Below, piece after piece: positions 35,690 to 49,100 of a stretch of DNA of 64,000 nucleotides (the stretch's first letter is position 1; the number at the start of each line of letters is the position of its first letter). The stretch is from Adineta vaga (lineage: Eukaryota > Rotifera), in the NCBI GenBank assembly GCA_021613535.1, contig CP075493.1, positions 17,918,001 through 17,982,000 on the forward strand, given 5' to 3'. Below the pieces are notes generated by a model. That model ran no database searches, was not told the origin of the DNA, and saw only the letters and a program-made list of their open reading frames with translations. Made by a program: the position numbers and the translations under genes.

Positions 35690-37165
35690 AGTTTCGAAGT
35701 GTGACGGTAGGTTTCATGTATTTTCTACTAAACCTTGCCTGGTTTCGTACGCTATCACATGGTTCAAATCTTCTTCCACGATACTAGCGAAGTTTTGTCA
35801 GTTTTCAAAAAGTTCAGAGCATTTCTAACTAAACCAAGCATGGTTTGGTATAAACACGAAAGTTTCACTGCCGCTTGCACCAAACCTATCATATGTTCGC
35901 TAATCCTCAAAAGTTCAGCAAAATTTCTTCGAAACTCCTGATGGTGCCGTAAGTTTTACACTAATTGCTACTTAGTTTCGTATAACTTCTACGAATCCTT
36001 CAAAGCTTCGAAAATTTCTAAGAAGTTTAGCAGATTCATCATGGAACTGTTTGTGGTTTCGTACATTCTCTGCAGAACCAATGTCCATTTACTTATGCAT
36101 GCAATGGTTTGGTACAGTCCATACGATACTTTTCGTTTTCAGATTTTTCAAACGAACGTTTCGCTTCCATTATACAGAACCATATTTAGCTTCGCATTAT
36201 AACGAAGGGTTCCACGCAAACTTTCTGAAACCCTGAAGAGTTCTGCACACCCGCAGACGCTTTCACACACCTATTACGAAACTATCTATGGGTTCGTATT
36301 CTTCCATAAGGATTCCTGGAAACATTTTTGAACCATAGATAGTTCGGTAGTTATTCAAATGGTTCAACAGATATTTTTCAAAACTACCGATTGTTCTGCG
36401 TTGGGACACAAGGTTTAGCGAGATTCCCTCTGAACTATAAATGGTTGCGTATTTAATCGGATGGTTCGGTACAGGTTTCTTAAAACTATCAATAGTATGG
36501 TACTGAAGCATAAGGTTCGGTAGAATTTCTCCTGATCTATCGATGGTTTGAGATTGTGACGGAAGGTTTAGTAGCATTTCTCCATAATCCTTGATCAGAG
36601 GTGGGTAATTCAACTAAAAAATATCCCTAATTCAATTCAATTTGTAGAAAAATTTCTAACTCAATTCATATAACATGAAAATTTCTTGCGACTCAATTCA
36701 ATTCAATTCATATTTAATTGAATTGAGTTGAATTGAGTCTCGAATTGTGCGATTTTTAGCTAAAATATACAGCTTTTATGAGCAGAAATTGCAAGAATTA
36801 CATTCGACAATGTAGAAAAACATTATTAAACAACACACAACACTTTATTTTGATATGTTTTTACGAAATAGGTTTTTGTCCTGCTCAATTAGTAGAATAT
36901 TTTCTTGAATTGAGTTGCCCAGCTCTGTCCTTGATGATTTCAACATCGGACTAAAGGTTCAGTCCATTTTCCGCTGAACCTTCGGTGGCTTCGCATTTGT
37001 TTTATAGTTCAGTGGATCTCCTCCGGAACTCTCGATGGTTTCGCACTGTAGTACAAGGTTTAGTAGAATTTCTCCAGAACCATGGATAGTTCCGTTGTCA
37101 TTCACATCGTTCCGTGCAGTTTCTTGAGAAACTATGACTACTTCTTTTGTTCGGTAATAGCTTTC
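35690..37165. repeat. Degenerate 51-bp satellite
   Basis: Units resembling AAGGTTTAGTAGAATTTCTC followed by CAGAACCATGGATGGTTTCG recur every 51 bp in the better-kept part (36400-37100), and decay to scattered CCATGGTTTCGTA words to the left. The array is split by a hAT MITE at 36596. Similar GGTTCGGTA/TACCGAACC words reappear at 38930-39230. Confidence 0.65.
36596..36927. mobile_element. hAT MITE, 332 bp, second family member
   Basis: The 8-bp target duplication TCCTTGAT is perfect (36588-36595, 36928-36935). The ends CAGAGGTGGGTAATTCAA and TTGAGTTGCCCAGCTCTG match the family of the MITE at 21357-21637. The body is again ACTCAATTCA words. Confidence 0.88.
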
Positions 37166-37958
37166 TAGGATTCATTCTTAAGCATTAGTTGCTGCATAAA
37201 TGCTGCAATAGTTTTGTATAGTTTTCACCGATCTATCATTTCCTTTGCGTGTTCAGTCAAAGTTTGCCGGGATCGGTTTCGTCAGACGATACGTTGATTT
37301 ATTTTGTAATTTGTCGCTACGAATATCTCTATAGTGATCAGTGACGTTTATTGGATATTATCCATTTTCGATATAGCTATGACTATAGTCAATATAGATA
37401 ATTCAATTGAGATAGGTCTCCACTCAGTATTCCTATACGATATAAATATGACTGTAGTCAATATGCATAGTGCATATAAATATGACTTTAGTGAATATAC
37501 ATATTCCATTTTGAAGGTAGATTCCATTGTTAAGTATTTTCGTTTTTTTAGTAGGTTCAACTAAATATGGCTTGAAATTCCTGGGTGATCGTGCAGGTAG
37601 ATATATGATATTGAAGTTATTTGAATTTAGGAAACTAATCTAGTGTTATATTATTTAGGTACACGGCGGATCGTTGGCGATTGCGTTTGAGCTAAGTAAA
37701 CGAGATCTTTTCTACATTTGATACTGTTCTGTCTGTTTTTCCGTTTAGCTGAATTAAGATCTACTTGGGTGTCTTCATGAAATTTGATATCTATTCGGAA
37801 GGTAAGCTGTTTCTAACAAACAATGTTTTTCTGTATTTTATTCATAGATTCAAGCGTGAATTGAATGCAGCATTGGCAGTCAACATCGAAAGTAATCGAA
37901 GCATATACGAGTAAGTTGCTTTCTTCCTACTTTATCAGAGATTCTTTGAGGGGGTGTA
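37166..37958. other. AT-rich gap with a short direct repeat
   Basis: TATGACT(A/G)TAGTCAATAT recurs at about 37376, 37445 and (decayed) 37480. No gene is seen. Confidence 0.35.
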
Positions 37959-38922
37959 TTAGTATTTCGTCGTGTCAGTACAGTCACTTGAGTTCGTGAG
38001 ATCGCATAGTCGTGGTTCCTACTAGTACTCTCAATTCAGAGAAGGATACGCATAGATACTCACACACAGCCACTTTGTCCAACTCATGAGGAGAGAAAAC
38101 ATCCAAGAGAAGTAAGAAATGACTATCGTCGACACAATCATCTAGTATCTGTTTTGAAATCATAACAACTAATATTGTGAGTCGACACTAAAACTTACGC
38201 GATTTGTAGAACTATGTTTTGAAGAAGTAAAAGAATGAAATATGTTTAAGAATACTGGCTCGCATGAGCAGTTCTTTAGTACAACATAGTTCTAAATCGT
38301 GTCTACTCGATCTTAAAACGAATATAAGATGTTAATGACCTGTCTCAATGAACAAAATATCTCAAAGTTACCAGTTCTAAGTCATTCTTATAACGGATGT
38401 TCTCCTCATAATGTTTCGACAATATCTATAAACATCCTTCTCTAAAGGACTCTCCAGTTCTCTCTAAAGTCATTCACATAGATCGATACCTTTCAGTACC
38501 GAAAACACTCAGTCCTTACCAGTTCTTCAAGTCATTTAAACTCAGCATCAGTCAAGCTAAATAACGCTACTCTCAAAATTGGAAGAACTAAACATAAAGT
38601 CAAGAGGACTGGATGGAACTGGTAAAAAATCAGAAATTTTCGGTTCTTTTTCCGGTCCCACCCAGTCTTTTTTTTCTTTCTATCTATTTCTTCCAGTTTT
38701 GAGAGTAGCGTTATTTAGCTTGACTGATCCTGAGCTTAAATGACTTGAAGAGTCGGCAAAGGCTGGGCGTTTTAGATAGAAAAAGTTATTCAACTATGTG
38801 CACGACTATGTAGGACTGGTGCACCCCTACCCGGTCCTTCTCTGAATTGAGAGTACTAGTAGGAACCACGACTATGCGATCTCACGAACCCAAGTGACTG
38901 TACTGACACGACGAAATACTAA
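37959..38922. mobile_element. 964-bp element with 88-bp inverted ends
   Basis: 37959-38046 and 38835-38922 are inverted copies (TTAGTATTTCGTCGTGTCAG ... TCAATTCAGAGAAGGA) with one or two mismatches. A second inverted pair lies inside (about 38526-38590 and 38695-38758, with CAAGCTAAATAACGCTACTC). No coding capacity; target duplication not identified. Confidence 0.8.
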
Positions 38923-39340
38923 AAAGCGTACGAAACCCTCATTACGGAACCCTAATATGCTTATCAGAAAAGGTTCGGCAACGAACCTTACCTTTGAAAC
39001 CATTTGGTAGCTGGGTTCAGAAGATTTTGTACCGAACCTCTTGCACGGAACCATTTACTTTCGTGAGCGAAAAGGTTTGGGGCGAAACCTTTGATATCGA
39101 ACCAGTATTTCACATTTTCTCAGGAAAGGTTCTATCCTAAACCATTTTCTTCCAAAACCTAAAACGGATCGGATCCTGTATCGAGGGGAAGATCCTTTTT
39201 TGGTTCGGTAAAAATCCTTTTTTGTGTAGAATGTACCTTACATGTATTTTAATCCCAAAACACATAAGGTAAATAAACAACTCATTGTGCTATTTCAAAT
39301 TTTCAAAAACATTAACATATTTTCTGTTCTGAATAAATAG

Positions 39341-41180
39341 GATGGTACACCATTTCGACCAATCATGTATACTATTGCTTCGCCTACAACGAACATTTCA
39401 CTTCTGTTAGATCGATTAATTCGACCCATATTTAACGCAAAAGTGCAAAAAACTATCATCATTGATGTCGTTCAACTTATTAAACAACTTCAGAAATATG
39501 CTAATGATGGTCATTTAAAACCAAACACTTTATTTTGTACTTTTGACATTAATAATCTATATACCATGCTACCACAACAAGAATCACTTGAAATTCTTGT
39601 AGAACCTCTTCAAACTTTTGAACAGTCACATATAGGACGAATGGACATTGCAACTATTCGTGAATTAGCCCGTATTGTCATTGAAGAGAATGTTTTCGTC
39701 TACCGCACCAAATATTATCAACAGGTTATCGGCGGTGCAATGGGCTCACCATTTACAATAACTTTAGCAAATATCTTTATGTGGAAATGGGGAAAAGAAT
39801 CCATCTGTAGAGAATTGCGTTTGAATGAAATTTATGGGCGGTATGTGTGATACATGTAAAAGTTTCATACATTTGATATCTGTTTCATAATTCTAGATAT
39901 ATTGACGATATTTTCTTCACATGGAATGATACCAAAGAGAATCTTGAAATATTATTTAAAAAATTAAACATTCATCATCCAAATATTAAATTAGATTATA
40001 AAATTGGTTAAAGTCTTTCATTTCTTGATGTTCATCTTACAAATAATAATGGTATTCTTTCAACATCTGTCTATCGTAAGCCAGCTGCTGAACCTTATGT
40101 GGTACCATTTACTTCTGATCATCCTCGACATATGCTTCGAAATACTATTCAAGCAGCTCTCGTACGCACTTTGCGATATTCATCAACATTCGAAGCATTC
40201 AATACTGAAAGACGCAATATTCGATTGATGCTATTGTACAATGGGCGAGTCAAATAATCTAGAAAAGGGCATACAGAATAAATTCAGAAACTTCTTTTCT
40301 TCAATGTCTATTTAGTTACCCATCCACATACATAGATAAGGAATTTCCCACGTTCTTTGATCGATTCCATCAATACGATTCATGCTCATCAGTTTTACCA
40401 ATGACCAAAGACGAAACTCAATACAATTCCATACATAACGATTTTGCATCAAACCTCACACATAGACAATCACAAATGACTACAGATATAGTATTATCTC
40501 AAATTACTGATAACGATTATGACACGTTAAAACAACTAACGGCTCCAAATCCAACTGTGAAGAGAAAAGATAAAAAAAATCAGCTTAAACAATGTCTGTT
40601 TCTACATCCCATGTATGAAAATCGATTGAAACAACTCAAGGGTGATCTACATAAAATCTATCGAAAACTATTACAGATCCAACTGTCAGTCAAGTTAAAA
40701 TGATTATCGGCAATCGGAATAATCCAAAAGCAAAAACGCAATTCATCCAAAGAAAACGTCCACATGATAAATTCCGCCGACATGATTATCAACCAAGTAT
40801 GTGTTGTCATGTAGCAACTGTATTTGCATAGTTTTTCCCAAAATATAATATTATTATCTCATACAGAACGCACCCGGCAACACCGAACTAAGAAAACAGC
40901 CTGAATTAAAACATTCGACATCATTGGAGACATACAACAACCAACTACACTATGCTCTCTTTTTGAAAACCCTACATGAAATAAATAAATCTACTGAAAC
41001 TACTGAAAAATCAATAGATTACTATAAATAAAAAAACAAAAGATAAGTAATCTTTGAAATGTTCTAGATATACACAGAAAACAAATACTTACATTAATCC
41101 AAATCAATCCAACCAAACTTCCATTCCAACCATAACAAACAACAAAGAGCAAAAACAATATTACAACAGACCCAATCGAT
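39341..41180 (+). pseudogene. Penelope-like (Athena-type) reverse transcriptase with intron
   Basis: The coding part begins after a splice-acceptor-like AAATAG with DGTPFRPIMYTIASPTTNIS, the N-terminal signature of Penelope-like reverse transcriptases. It continues through NTLFCTFDINNLYTMLP and GGAMGSPFTITLANIFM. A 56-bp GT-AG intron (39841-39896) splits the catalytic box, giving IYGR|YIDDIFFTW. An in-frame TAA near 40010 replaces an expected Gln (KIG-stop-SLSFLDVHL), and frame changes follow. More element-like coding is visible to 40703 (FPTFFDRFHQYDS, then NPTVKRKDKKNQLK) and, in another frame, to about 40800 and beyond. No GIY-YIG endonuclease was seen. Intron-bearing, endonuclease-lacking Penelope-like elements near chromosome ends are characteristic of bdelloids. 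The 5' part is missing. The end coordinate is approximate. Confidence 0.8.
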
Positions 41181-41549
41181 CACCGCACGAACACGTAAGT
41201 AACCTTCCGGTCGTGGTATGCTCTCTAAATTATATATTTTGTATATATTTCTATATGAATATATAACTGAAAATTTTCTTGTGAATTTCGATTCATGAGA
41301 ATGTTATTGCCATTTGATAAGTTTCTTTAGTCTGAACGAAGTCGCGATCATGGTAGCTGATCTCACCCTCACTCTCACCCTCAAATCTGACATTTTCTTG
41401 ATGAAGAAGCTTGATAATTGTCATCGAAATCCTATGACTACTAGTCAAAAACATGGCTGTTTATGGCTCCCTGGACATTATTCGCTTCGGCTGAGTGCCT
41501 TGCCCACGAATAAACCTCGATCAAATGATACCATTTTGTAGAGCTGTCT
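41181..41549. other. No feature recognised
   Basis: Contains a short CTCACCCTCACTCTCACCCTC run at 41364-41384; otherwise nothing. Confidence 0.3.
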
Positions 41550-41937
41550 ATGGACTATCAAACTAGGTGAAATTCAGAGTGGACCGCTGTCGTTCTATAT
41601 CATCTATAGGAGTCTTAAGAGCCCATCAACGTCAAAACCATGGGTTTCGGGCTCAGATGGATATTATATCCACTAGGGGGAGAGTCGGTGGTGCTAAAAG
41701 AGTTGTAGAGCTCGAAAAGTTGCATCAATATGGACATTTTTCAGGGCGGATCGCTATCGTTATGCGTCATCTAGAGAAGCTACAAAGGAACCACTAGCGT
41801 GGAAACCATGGGTCTTGGGCAGTTTTTGACCTGAATGGGTATCACACCCACCTCGGAGCGCATTGGTACTGTTGAGAAAGTTGTAGAGCTTAAAAAGTTA
41901 CATCGATATGGACATCTTCCAGAGCGGACAAGCATCG
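41550..41937. repeat. About 170-bp diverged direct repeat
   Basis: AAACCATGGGT(T/C)T(C/T)GGGC, GAG(A/C)...GGTGCTAAAAGAGTTGTAGAG and GGCGGATCGCTATCG recur 167-178 bp apart, giving a little over two copies. The last copy is cut by the palindrome at 41938. Confidence 0.7.
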
Positions 41938-42562
41938 CAGTGGCGGATCTAGGATTTTCGAAGGTATTATATTTCACGTTCAGAGCATGGGTCCCATATG
42001 AAACTAATGGTAGATGATATCGGACCTGAATAGATGTTTTTTACACAAAAAAGTTTTTGTTCTGAGTTTGCGACAAAATTTTCGTTTTTTGGATCGCCCC
42101 CCCCCCCAACTTTTTTTTCTGTTGAGCGATAATCTGCTTTTGAGAATCTCACCATAATCTACACCGAATTTCATCGACAGATTTCAATTTTCATCGAAAA
42201 ACATGCTTCCGTTCAAGAGTTATAGCATTTTGAAGTTTTGTTCTGTTTTTTGGGATATTAAAAAAAATTGGAAATTCGATAACTCTTGAACGGAAGCATG
42301 TTTTTCGATGAAAATTGAAATCTGTCGATGAAATTCGGTGTAGATTATGGTGAGATTCTCAAAAGCAGATTATCGCTCAACAGAAAAAAAAGTTGGGGGG
42401 GGGCGATCCAAAAAACGAAAATTTTGTCGCAAACTCAGAACAAAAACTTTTTTGTGTAAAAAACATCTATTCAGGTCCGATATCATCTACCATTAGTTTC
42501 ATATGGGACCCATGCTCTGAACGTGAAATATAATACCTTCGAAAATCCTAGATCCGCCACTG
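41938..42562. mobile_element. Near-perfect palindromic MITE, 625 bp
   Basis: The ends are CAGTGGCGGATCTAGGATTT and its inverse. Arms of roughly 280 bp match almost throughout, including a C9-11 run mirrored by a G run. The centre is near 42250. CAGTGGCG ends suggest hAT. The flanks AAGCATCG and (two bases away) GAGTATCG could be a worn 8-bp duplication. Confidence 0.85.
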
Positions 42563-43110
42563 ATGAGTATCGTTTAGGTATATTTGTACACATTTAGGCT
42601 AAAAGAGATAAAAAATAGTTAATTATAATTCATCTCTGGCTATAAAAATCGCCTGGAACTTTAAAACCATTGAATTTGCTTGGTAACCGCGTACCATCAA
42701 TAAGATAAATTTGTACGCGTAACGCGTTTAAACAAATTACTACATCTAGATATCACTCGTATGCTTCATCTATTACTTATATCACCTAGTATATGTGATA
42801 TAATTTTGAGACCTAACGGACGAACTATAAGATAAAAATCAAAACAGATACTGTTTTTCGTTACTTTTGGGCCACCCTGTATTTTCATAAAATATCAGTT
42901 CCCTCGTTAACAGTCGTTCGAGTGGTCGGAAACTGTTCATCGAAATGACATAACTTCGAGGGCTCGATCTAGGAACTTGATACCGAACGTTAGCTAAAAT
43001 CGACGAGTCGAAATGCCTATCGGATGGTCAGTTGGATATCTTGATTGTAAACATGAATCTTTTATACGCTTTTCTTCTATCACACATCATTTCTTTTTTT
43101 CCTTCTTTAG
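42563..43110. other. Flank upstream of the NRPS locus
   Basis: No NRPS homology is visible here although the N-terminal half of the first C domain should precede 43111. GGATATCTTGATT|GTAAAC at 43034-43052 resembles the end and donor of the corresponding exon in block 2 (TTATTTCGATT|GTATGT), but the frame upstream of it is closed by a TAA at 42995. The true 5' exons appear lost or displaced. Confidence 0.4.
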
Positions 43111-46100
43111 ATACGATGATTGAGCAGCAAATGTCAATGACCGAGGCTAGTATGTTTTGGCTTGATGTTCTTCATGATTACAAGTTCGATCATTCTCTAT
43201 CATTACCATTTGATCGGTATCGTCTTTCGGATGAAAATCGAACTGGTCGCGGAATATCCGTGTCCTTCGACTTCGGTGAAGATCTCTCACATCGCTTCCT
43301 TTGTTATTCATCATCAATGAATATAAAACTGGAACATTTTGTATTTGCCACTTATTATGCTTTCATGTTCAAGCTGACAAATGGTCAGAAGGATTTGTGT
43401 GTTGCAGTTAACATCGATAGTCGATCTAGAGACAAACTCAAAACAATGGTTGGTTTTGTCGAAAATGTTGTTCCATTACGATGTCAGTTAGAACCGCATT
43501 GGTCTTTTCAACACCTGGTTGAACACGTTGATGAAATAATAATAAGTACTATGAAGTATTCTTATTTTCCTCTTCAACGTATTCTTGCTCAACATCCTAA
43601 TGCTTCAAAACCGACATTTCTCGACACATCATTCGAATTCCTGTTAAACGAAAATGGCAAGAATGAAGTAATGATCGGTAATAGTCAAGTTCATGATATG
43701 TCGACGTCGTCGATCAAAATTAGTGAAGATGAAATCATGAGCAAGTTTGATTTTTCTCTTATCATTCAACATGATCTCGAAACTAATCAAATATCATGTA
43801 CAACTCATGGATCAGTTGACTTATTCAATCTTGATACGATCGAGAAGATTACACAACGGTTTCATTCAATATTAGAACAAGTACTACTATTTTCTGAAGA
43901 TCAGATGGATAAACCAATCTATGAGTTATCATTAATATTACCAGATGAGCGAATACTGACGAAATCCCTGAATAATACACAAATACCATTTCTCGATGGC
44001 ACTTGTATTCATCATCTCTTTACTAGTCAAGCGATAAAACATTCACAAAAGTTTGCAGTTGAACTGGATGAACAATCTCTCACATATTCTGAACTTTTAT
44101 ATTCTGTTCAAGTATTATCTTTAACTCTTCTTAATGAATATCATGTGCTTCCAGGTGAAATAGTTTGTCAATATGTTGAGCGAAGTTTGTCAATGGTAAG
44201 TTAATTAAGATAAATAACCATAAATGAGAGTTTGAGATTGAGTTTTGATTAGGTGATTGGTATAATGGCGATAGAAATGAGTGGTGGTGTCTATTGTCCA
44301 TTGTCACCTCGAGATCCACAACATCGTATACAAGCTCTCATAGGACAAATAGGAAGTCGTCTTGTTCTTTCTCACTGGTTAACAAGAAAACAATTTAGTG
44401 ATAATAATCTGACATTTGATATTAGTTCAATATTGGTTAACAATGTTATTTATAGCAGTGTTGATATTGATCAGTTGTCGCACATCATAGTTAAACCAGA
44501 TAATATAGCTTACATCATTTTTACAAGTGGTTCAACTGGAATACCAAAAGCGGTTAGTTGATATTTAGATTATTGGTATCTGAATGAATTTTATATTGTT
44601 TTACAGGTTCGGGTTCGACATAACAATTTTATTGGATTTATGTATTCGTTTACTTATGGTAATGTGTTGAGCGAAAAGGATTCAATCGTTCAGATCGCAC
44701 GTTGTTCTTTTGATGTTCATGTCCGAGATATAATGGGCACTTTTATGATTGGAGGTAGCCTAGTTATGCTTCATCCAAGAGGAATCATGGACTTTAATTA
44801 TCTGGCTCGTGTTATGAATGAGAAGAATATAACTTGTATCTCAACTGTTCCAACTATTATTCATAATTTCTTTACTTTTCTCCAACACATAAATCAACCA
44901 AATCCTTTACAGTGTTTACGAACACTTTGTAGCGGCGGTACGTAACCTTTGTGTAAAATTAACTATTTTGCATATTATTTGACTTCATTTGTAGGTGAGC
45001 CTTGTTCTATAAAACTAATAAATTTAATGTTGAGTACTGTAACACACACTTGTCGTTTATGGAACATGTATGGTCCTGCTGAAACAACAATTGATTGCAC
45101 AAGTCGTCTTTTGCATAACATAATGGAGACTGAAAAGATTCCGATAGGCATGCCTCTTTCAAATTATCAACATCTAGTTTTGACTGAATTCTTACAAAAT
45201 GCCTTTATCAACCAAGAAGGTGAACTGTTTGTGGGAGGAGTAGGTGTTTTCGCTGGTTATCTTGGCCGTGATGACTTAACTTCAAAAGCGCTTGTTGAAA
45301 TAGATGGTCGGCTATACTATCGAACAGGTGATCTTGTTTCAATTGATAACAATGGTCTTTTGTATTATCAAGGAAGAAAAGATCATCAAATCAAATTACA
45401 TGGACAAAGAATTGAATTAGGAGAAATTGAACGATGTTTACTCAACACATCCATATCTGCTTGTGTTGTCATCAAATGGGGTGATGATCACCTAATCGCT
45501 TATGTTCAAAGTTCTAATATTAATGAGAAACAATTACGTGAACATTGTCAATCTCATTTACCATTTCACATGGTTCCATCGATGTTCATTATTCTTGAAC
45601 AGCTACCATTAAATGCTAATGGAAAAATAGATCGAAAACGTCTTCCTTCGCCTAACTTATCGTCATTGACTTCATCGTCACCAAATGCATATAATGCCCC
45701 GCTAAGTTTATTAGAAGAACGTGTGCACGATATTTGGTGTCAAGTTCTGAAATATGATGGACATTATCTGGTAACAAATAAGAGTTTCTTTGCTATTGGA
45801 GGTCATTCTCGTTTATTTATTGAACTTTATCATCGTTATCAAAGTTTGTTTGATTTTGATAGTCGTACATTGTCTATTGTTTCATTTATCCAACAACCAA
45901 CTATTATTGAACATGCAAAATTATTGGAAGTATTCGCAATTGATGGTATACAATCGAAAGAAAAACATGCTTTACATATTAACCAAAGTCAAAAATTCGA
46001 AACATTTCCTGCTACAGAAATACAACAAGCATACCTTGTAGGACGAGGAGGTTTTATTGAACTTGGCCATGTTTCTTGTTTTCTGTATGAAGAATATGAT

Positions 46101-49100
46101 TTGCCATCAACATTTGATATTGAACAATTAGAAAAGGCATGGAATCAAGTAATTCAACGTCATGAAACGTTACGTATTATCTTTCCATCCAATACAGAAC
46201 AAAAAATCTTAGAAACAGTGCCTTATTACACAATACCTATATTGGATTGGAATGATATTCTATCGCCAGATGAATTATTAATAGAACGACGAGAGCAATT
46301 ATCACATCAAGTTCGACCAGCAGATCAATGGCCACTTTTTGATATTCAAATGACTCGTTTTAATATTGATAACGAATATTATATACGTTTGCATATTGGC
46401 TTTGATCTTCTCATATTGGATTTATGGAGTTTAAACTTAATTATGAATGAATGGAGTCAATTATATCTTATTCCAAATATTCCTTTGACAGTTTTAAATC
46501 TTTCTTATCGAGATTATATTTTACGTGAACAACAAATTAAAACCACGATCAATTATCAGAATGATAAACAATACTGGATGGATCGTTTAAATTCTTTTCC
46601 ATTAGGTCCTAATTTGCCATTACAATGTTTACCAAATGAGATACATACACAAAGACATTGTAGTTCATCTTTAGTATTAGGGCAATCAATATGGCAGAAA
46701 TTAAAACAACGTATTATTGATCATCACTTGACACCAGCCAGTTTTTTAACATCTATTTATGCCATAGTATTATCTAAATGGAGTGAAAACAAACATTTTG
46801 CTTTGAATTTACCAATTTTTAATCGATCTCCTATTCATCCACAAATTAATGACATAGCGGGAGATTTTACAACAATTCTACCATTGGAAATCAATTTAAA
46901 TGAGCGAATTAATTTTGATCAATTTTTTGAAACTGTTCAAAAACAAATATGGAGTGATCTTGAACATAGATCTTATAATGGTGTATCATTTATTCGTGAA
47001 GTGATGCAAGTACATAAAACAAGAGAAATAGCCTTTCCATTTGTTTTCACATGTGGAATAGATCTACGTGATACGAATGAAAACGACATTCAAGAAAATT
47101 TCATTTTTGATCACTTCTTTGTGTATTCGATTAGTCAAACACCACAAGTTTTTCTCGATTACATAGTATTTGAAAAAGATGAACAATTATTAACCAATTG
47201 GGTCTATGTAGAAAATTTATTTCCATCAGAAATGATCACTGACATACATCATACATATATTGACTTACTTCATCAATTGGCTTTGTGCGATGATTTGTGG
47301 TACAAACCTCTTTCGATTTCAGTACCAATTAAACAGCAAGAACGAAGAGTCAATTTTAATCAGACACAATGGGAATCAGGGGTTAAAGAACAATTACTTC
47401 ATTTATCCGTCATCGAACAAGCTCTACAAACACCTGAAGCTTGGGCTATACTTTCTTCAAGAGAAAACTTAACATATGAACAGCTAATGAATCGTGTTTA
47501 TTCATTGGCATATCATCTACAACAGCAAGGTATACAATCCAATCAATTAATTGCTATTCTCATGGAAAAAGGTTGGGAACAAATCGTGGCTTGTTTATCA
47601 ATTTTAATCTCAGGTGCTGCTTATTTACCTTTGGATATTGATTCATCATATGATCGTCTTTCTTCATTAATTCAAGAAACTAATGTTAAAATTATTCTTA
47701 CACAATCACATTGTCATCATACGTTTACACATGTAACAACTATTGCAGTTGACACATACTCTAATAATAATTATCCTAAACCATTTCCTTTCAAACAACA
47801 ATCATCAACTGATTTAGCTTATGTTATGTATACATCTGGTTCTACAGGTAAACCCAAAGGTGTTATGATTAGTCATCAAGCTATTTTAAATACTATTCAA
47901 GATATCAATTTAAGATTAGATATTTCTTCAAATGATAAAATCTTTGCATTATCACATCTCAATTTTGATTTATCAGTTTATGATATATTTGGAATATTAA
48001 TTGGTGGTGGAACTATAGTAATTCCAAATCATGAAGATTATAAAAATCCTCAACATTGGTATGATATGATAATTAAACATCAGGTTACTATATGGAATAG
48101 TGTTCCAATGTTAATGCAAATGCTCGTTGAACATCTCAAACATACAAATAACCATAATCAATTACGACATATCTTATTAAGTGGTGATTGGATGCCGTTA
48201 TCTTTACCTGAATCAATACAAAAAACATTTGGTGAACAATTAGCAATCACTAGTTTAGGCGGTGCAACAGAAGCATCTATTTGGTCAATTGCCTATACTC
48301 TGCCAAAAGAAATACCACGAGAATGGAAATCAATTCCTTATGGAATGCCATTACGAAATCAGCAATATTATATTTATGATATTCATCTCGATGATTGTCC
48401 TGAATGGGCCACTGGTGAATTGTATATTGGCGGTGAAGGTTTAGCTAATGGCTATTGGAATGATGAAGAAAAAACACAATCAAGTTTCATCATTCATCCA
48501 GTGACTAATAAACGTCTTTATCGAACTGGCGATTATGGTCGATTTGTACCTGATGGATATATAGAATTTATGGGACGAAAAGATTTTCAAGTCAAAGTTC
48601 ATGGTCATCGTATTGAACTTGGTGAAATCGAATATCATCTACAACAACATTCTGACATTCATCAGGCTGTTGTTACTGTTGATAAATCATCACAACGCTT
48701 GATAGGATATATTATGCCAAAGAAATATTCTGCCATTGATGGTGATTATAATGAAGCAGAAATTTCAATTACCGATCCCATTGAACGTACTAATTTCAAA
48801 CTTGCGAGACATGGAATACGACATGAATATCAAGGTGAAAAGAGTTATTTGTTGATAAAACCGAAGATAACAGAAGCACTAATCAATACTTACTACACAA
48901 GCAAAAGTTACCGGCAATTCACAAATGGAATCGTTGAAAAATCTACTATTGAACATTTATTAAACAAATGCTACACTAGGAACAATACTGAACAACTGCC
49001 TCAACAAGATTTTGATTTGAATGTTCTTAGTCAGTTGTTATCGTTGTTGACACCAATCAATGTTTCGAATCAACCATTACCAAAATATCGGTATGCATCA

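Noticed and set aside
44196-44252. Stop codons between NRPS frames read as gene damage
   Set aside because: They lie in 54-57 bp GT-AG introns that splice in phase and recur at the same places in block 2.
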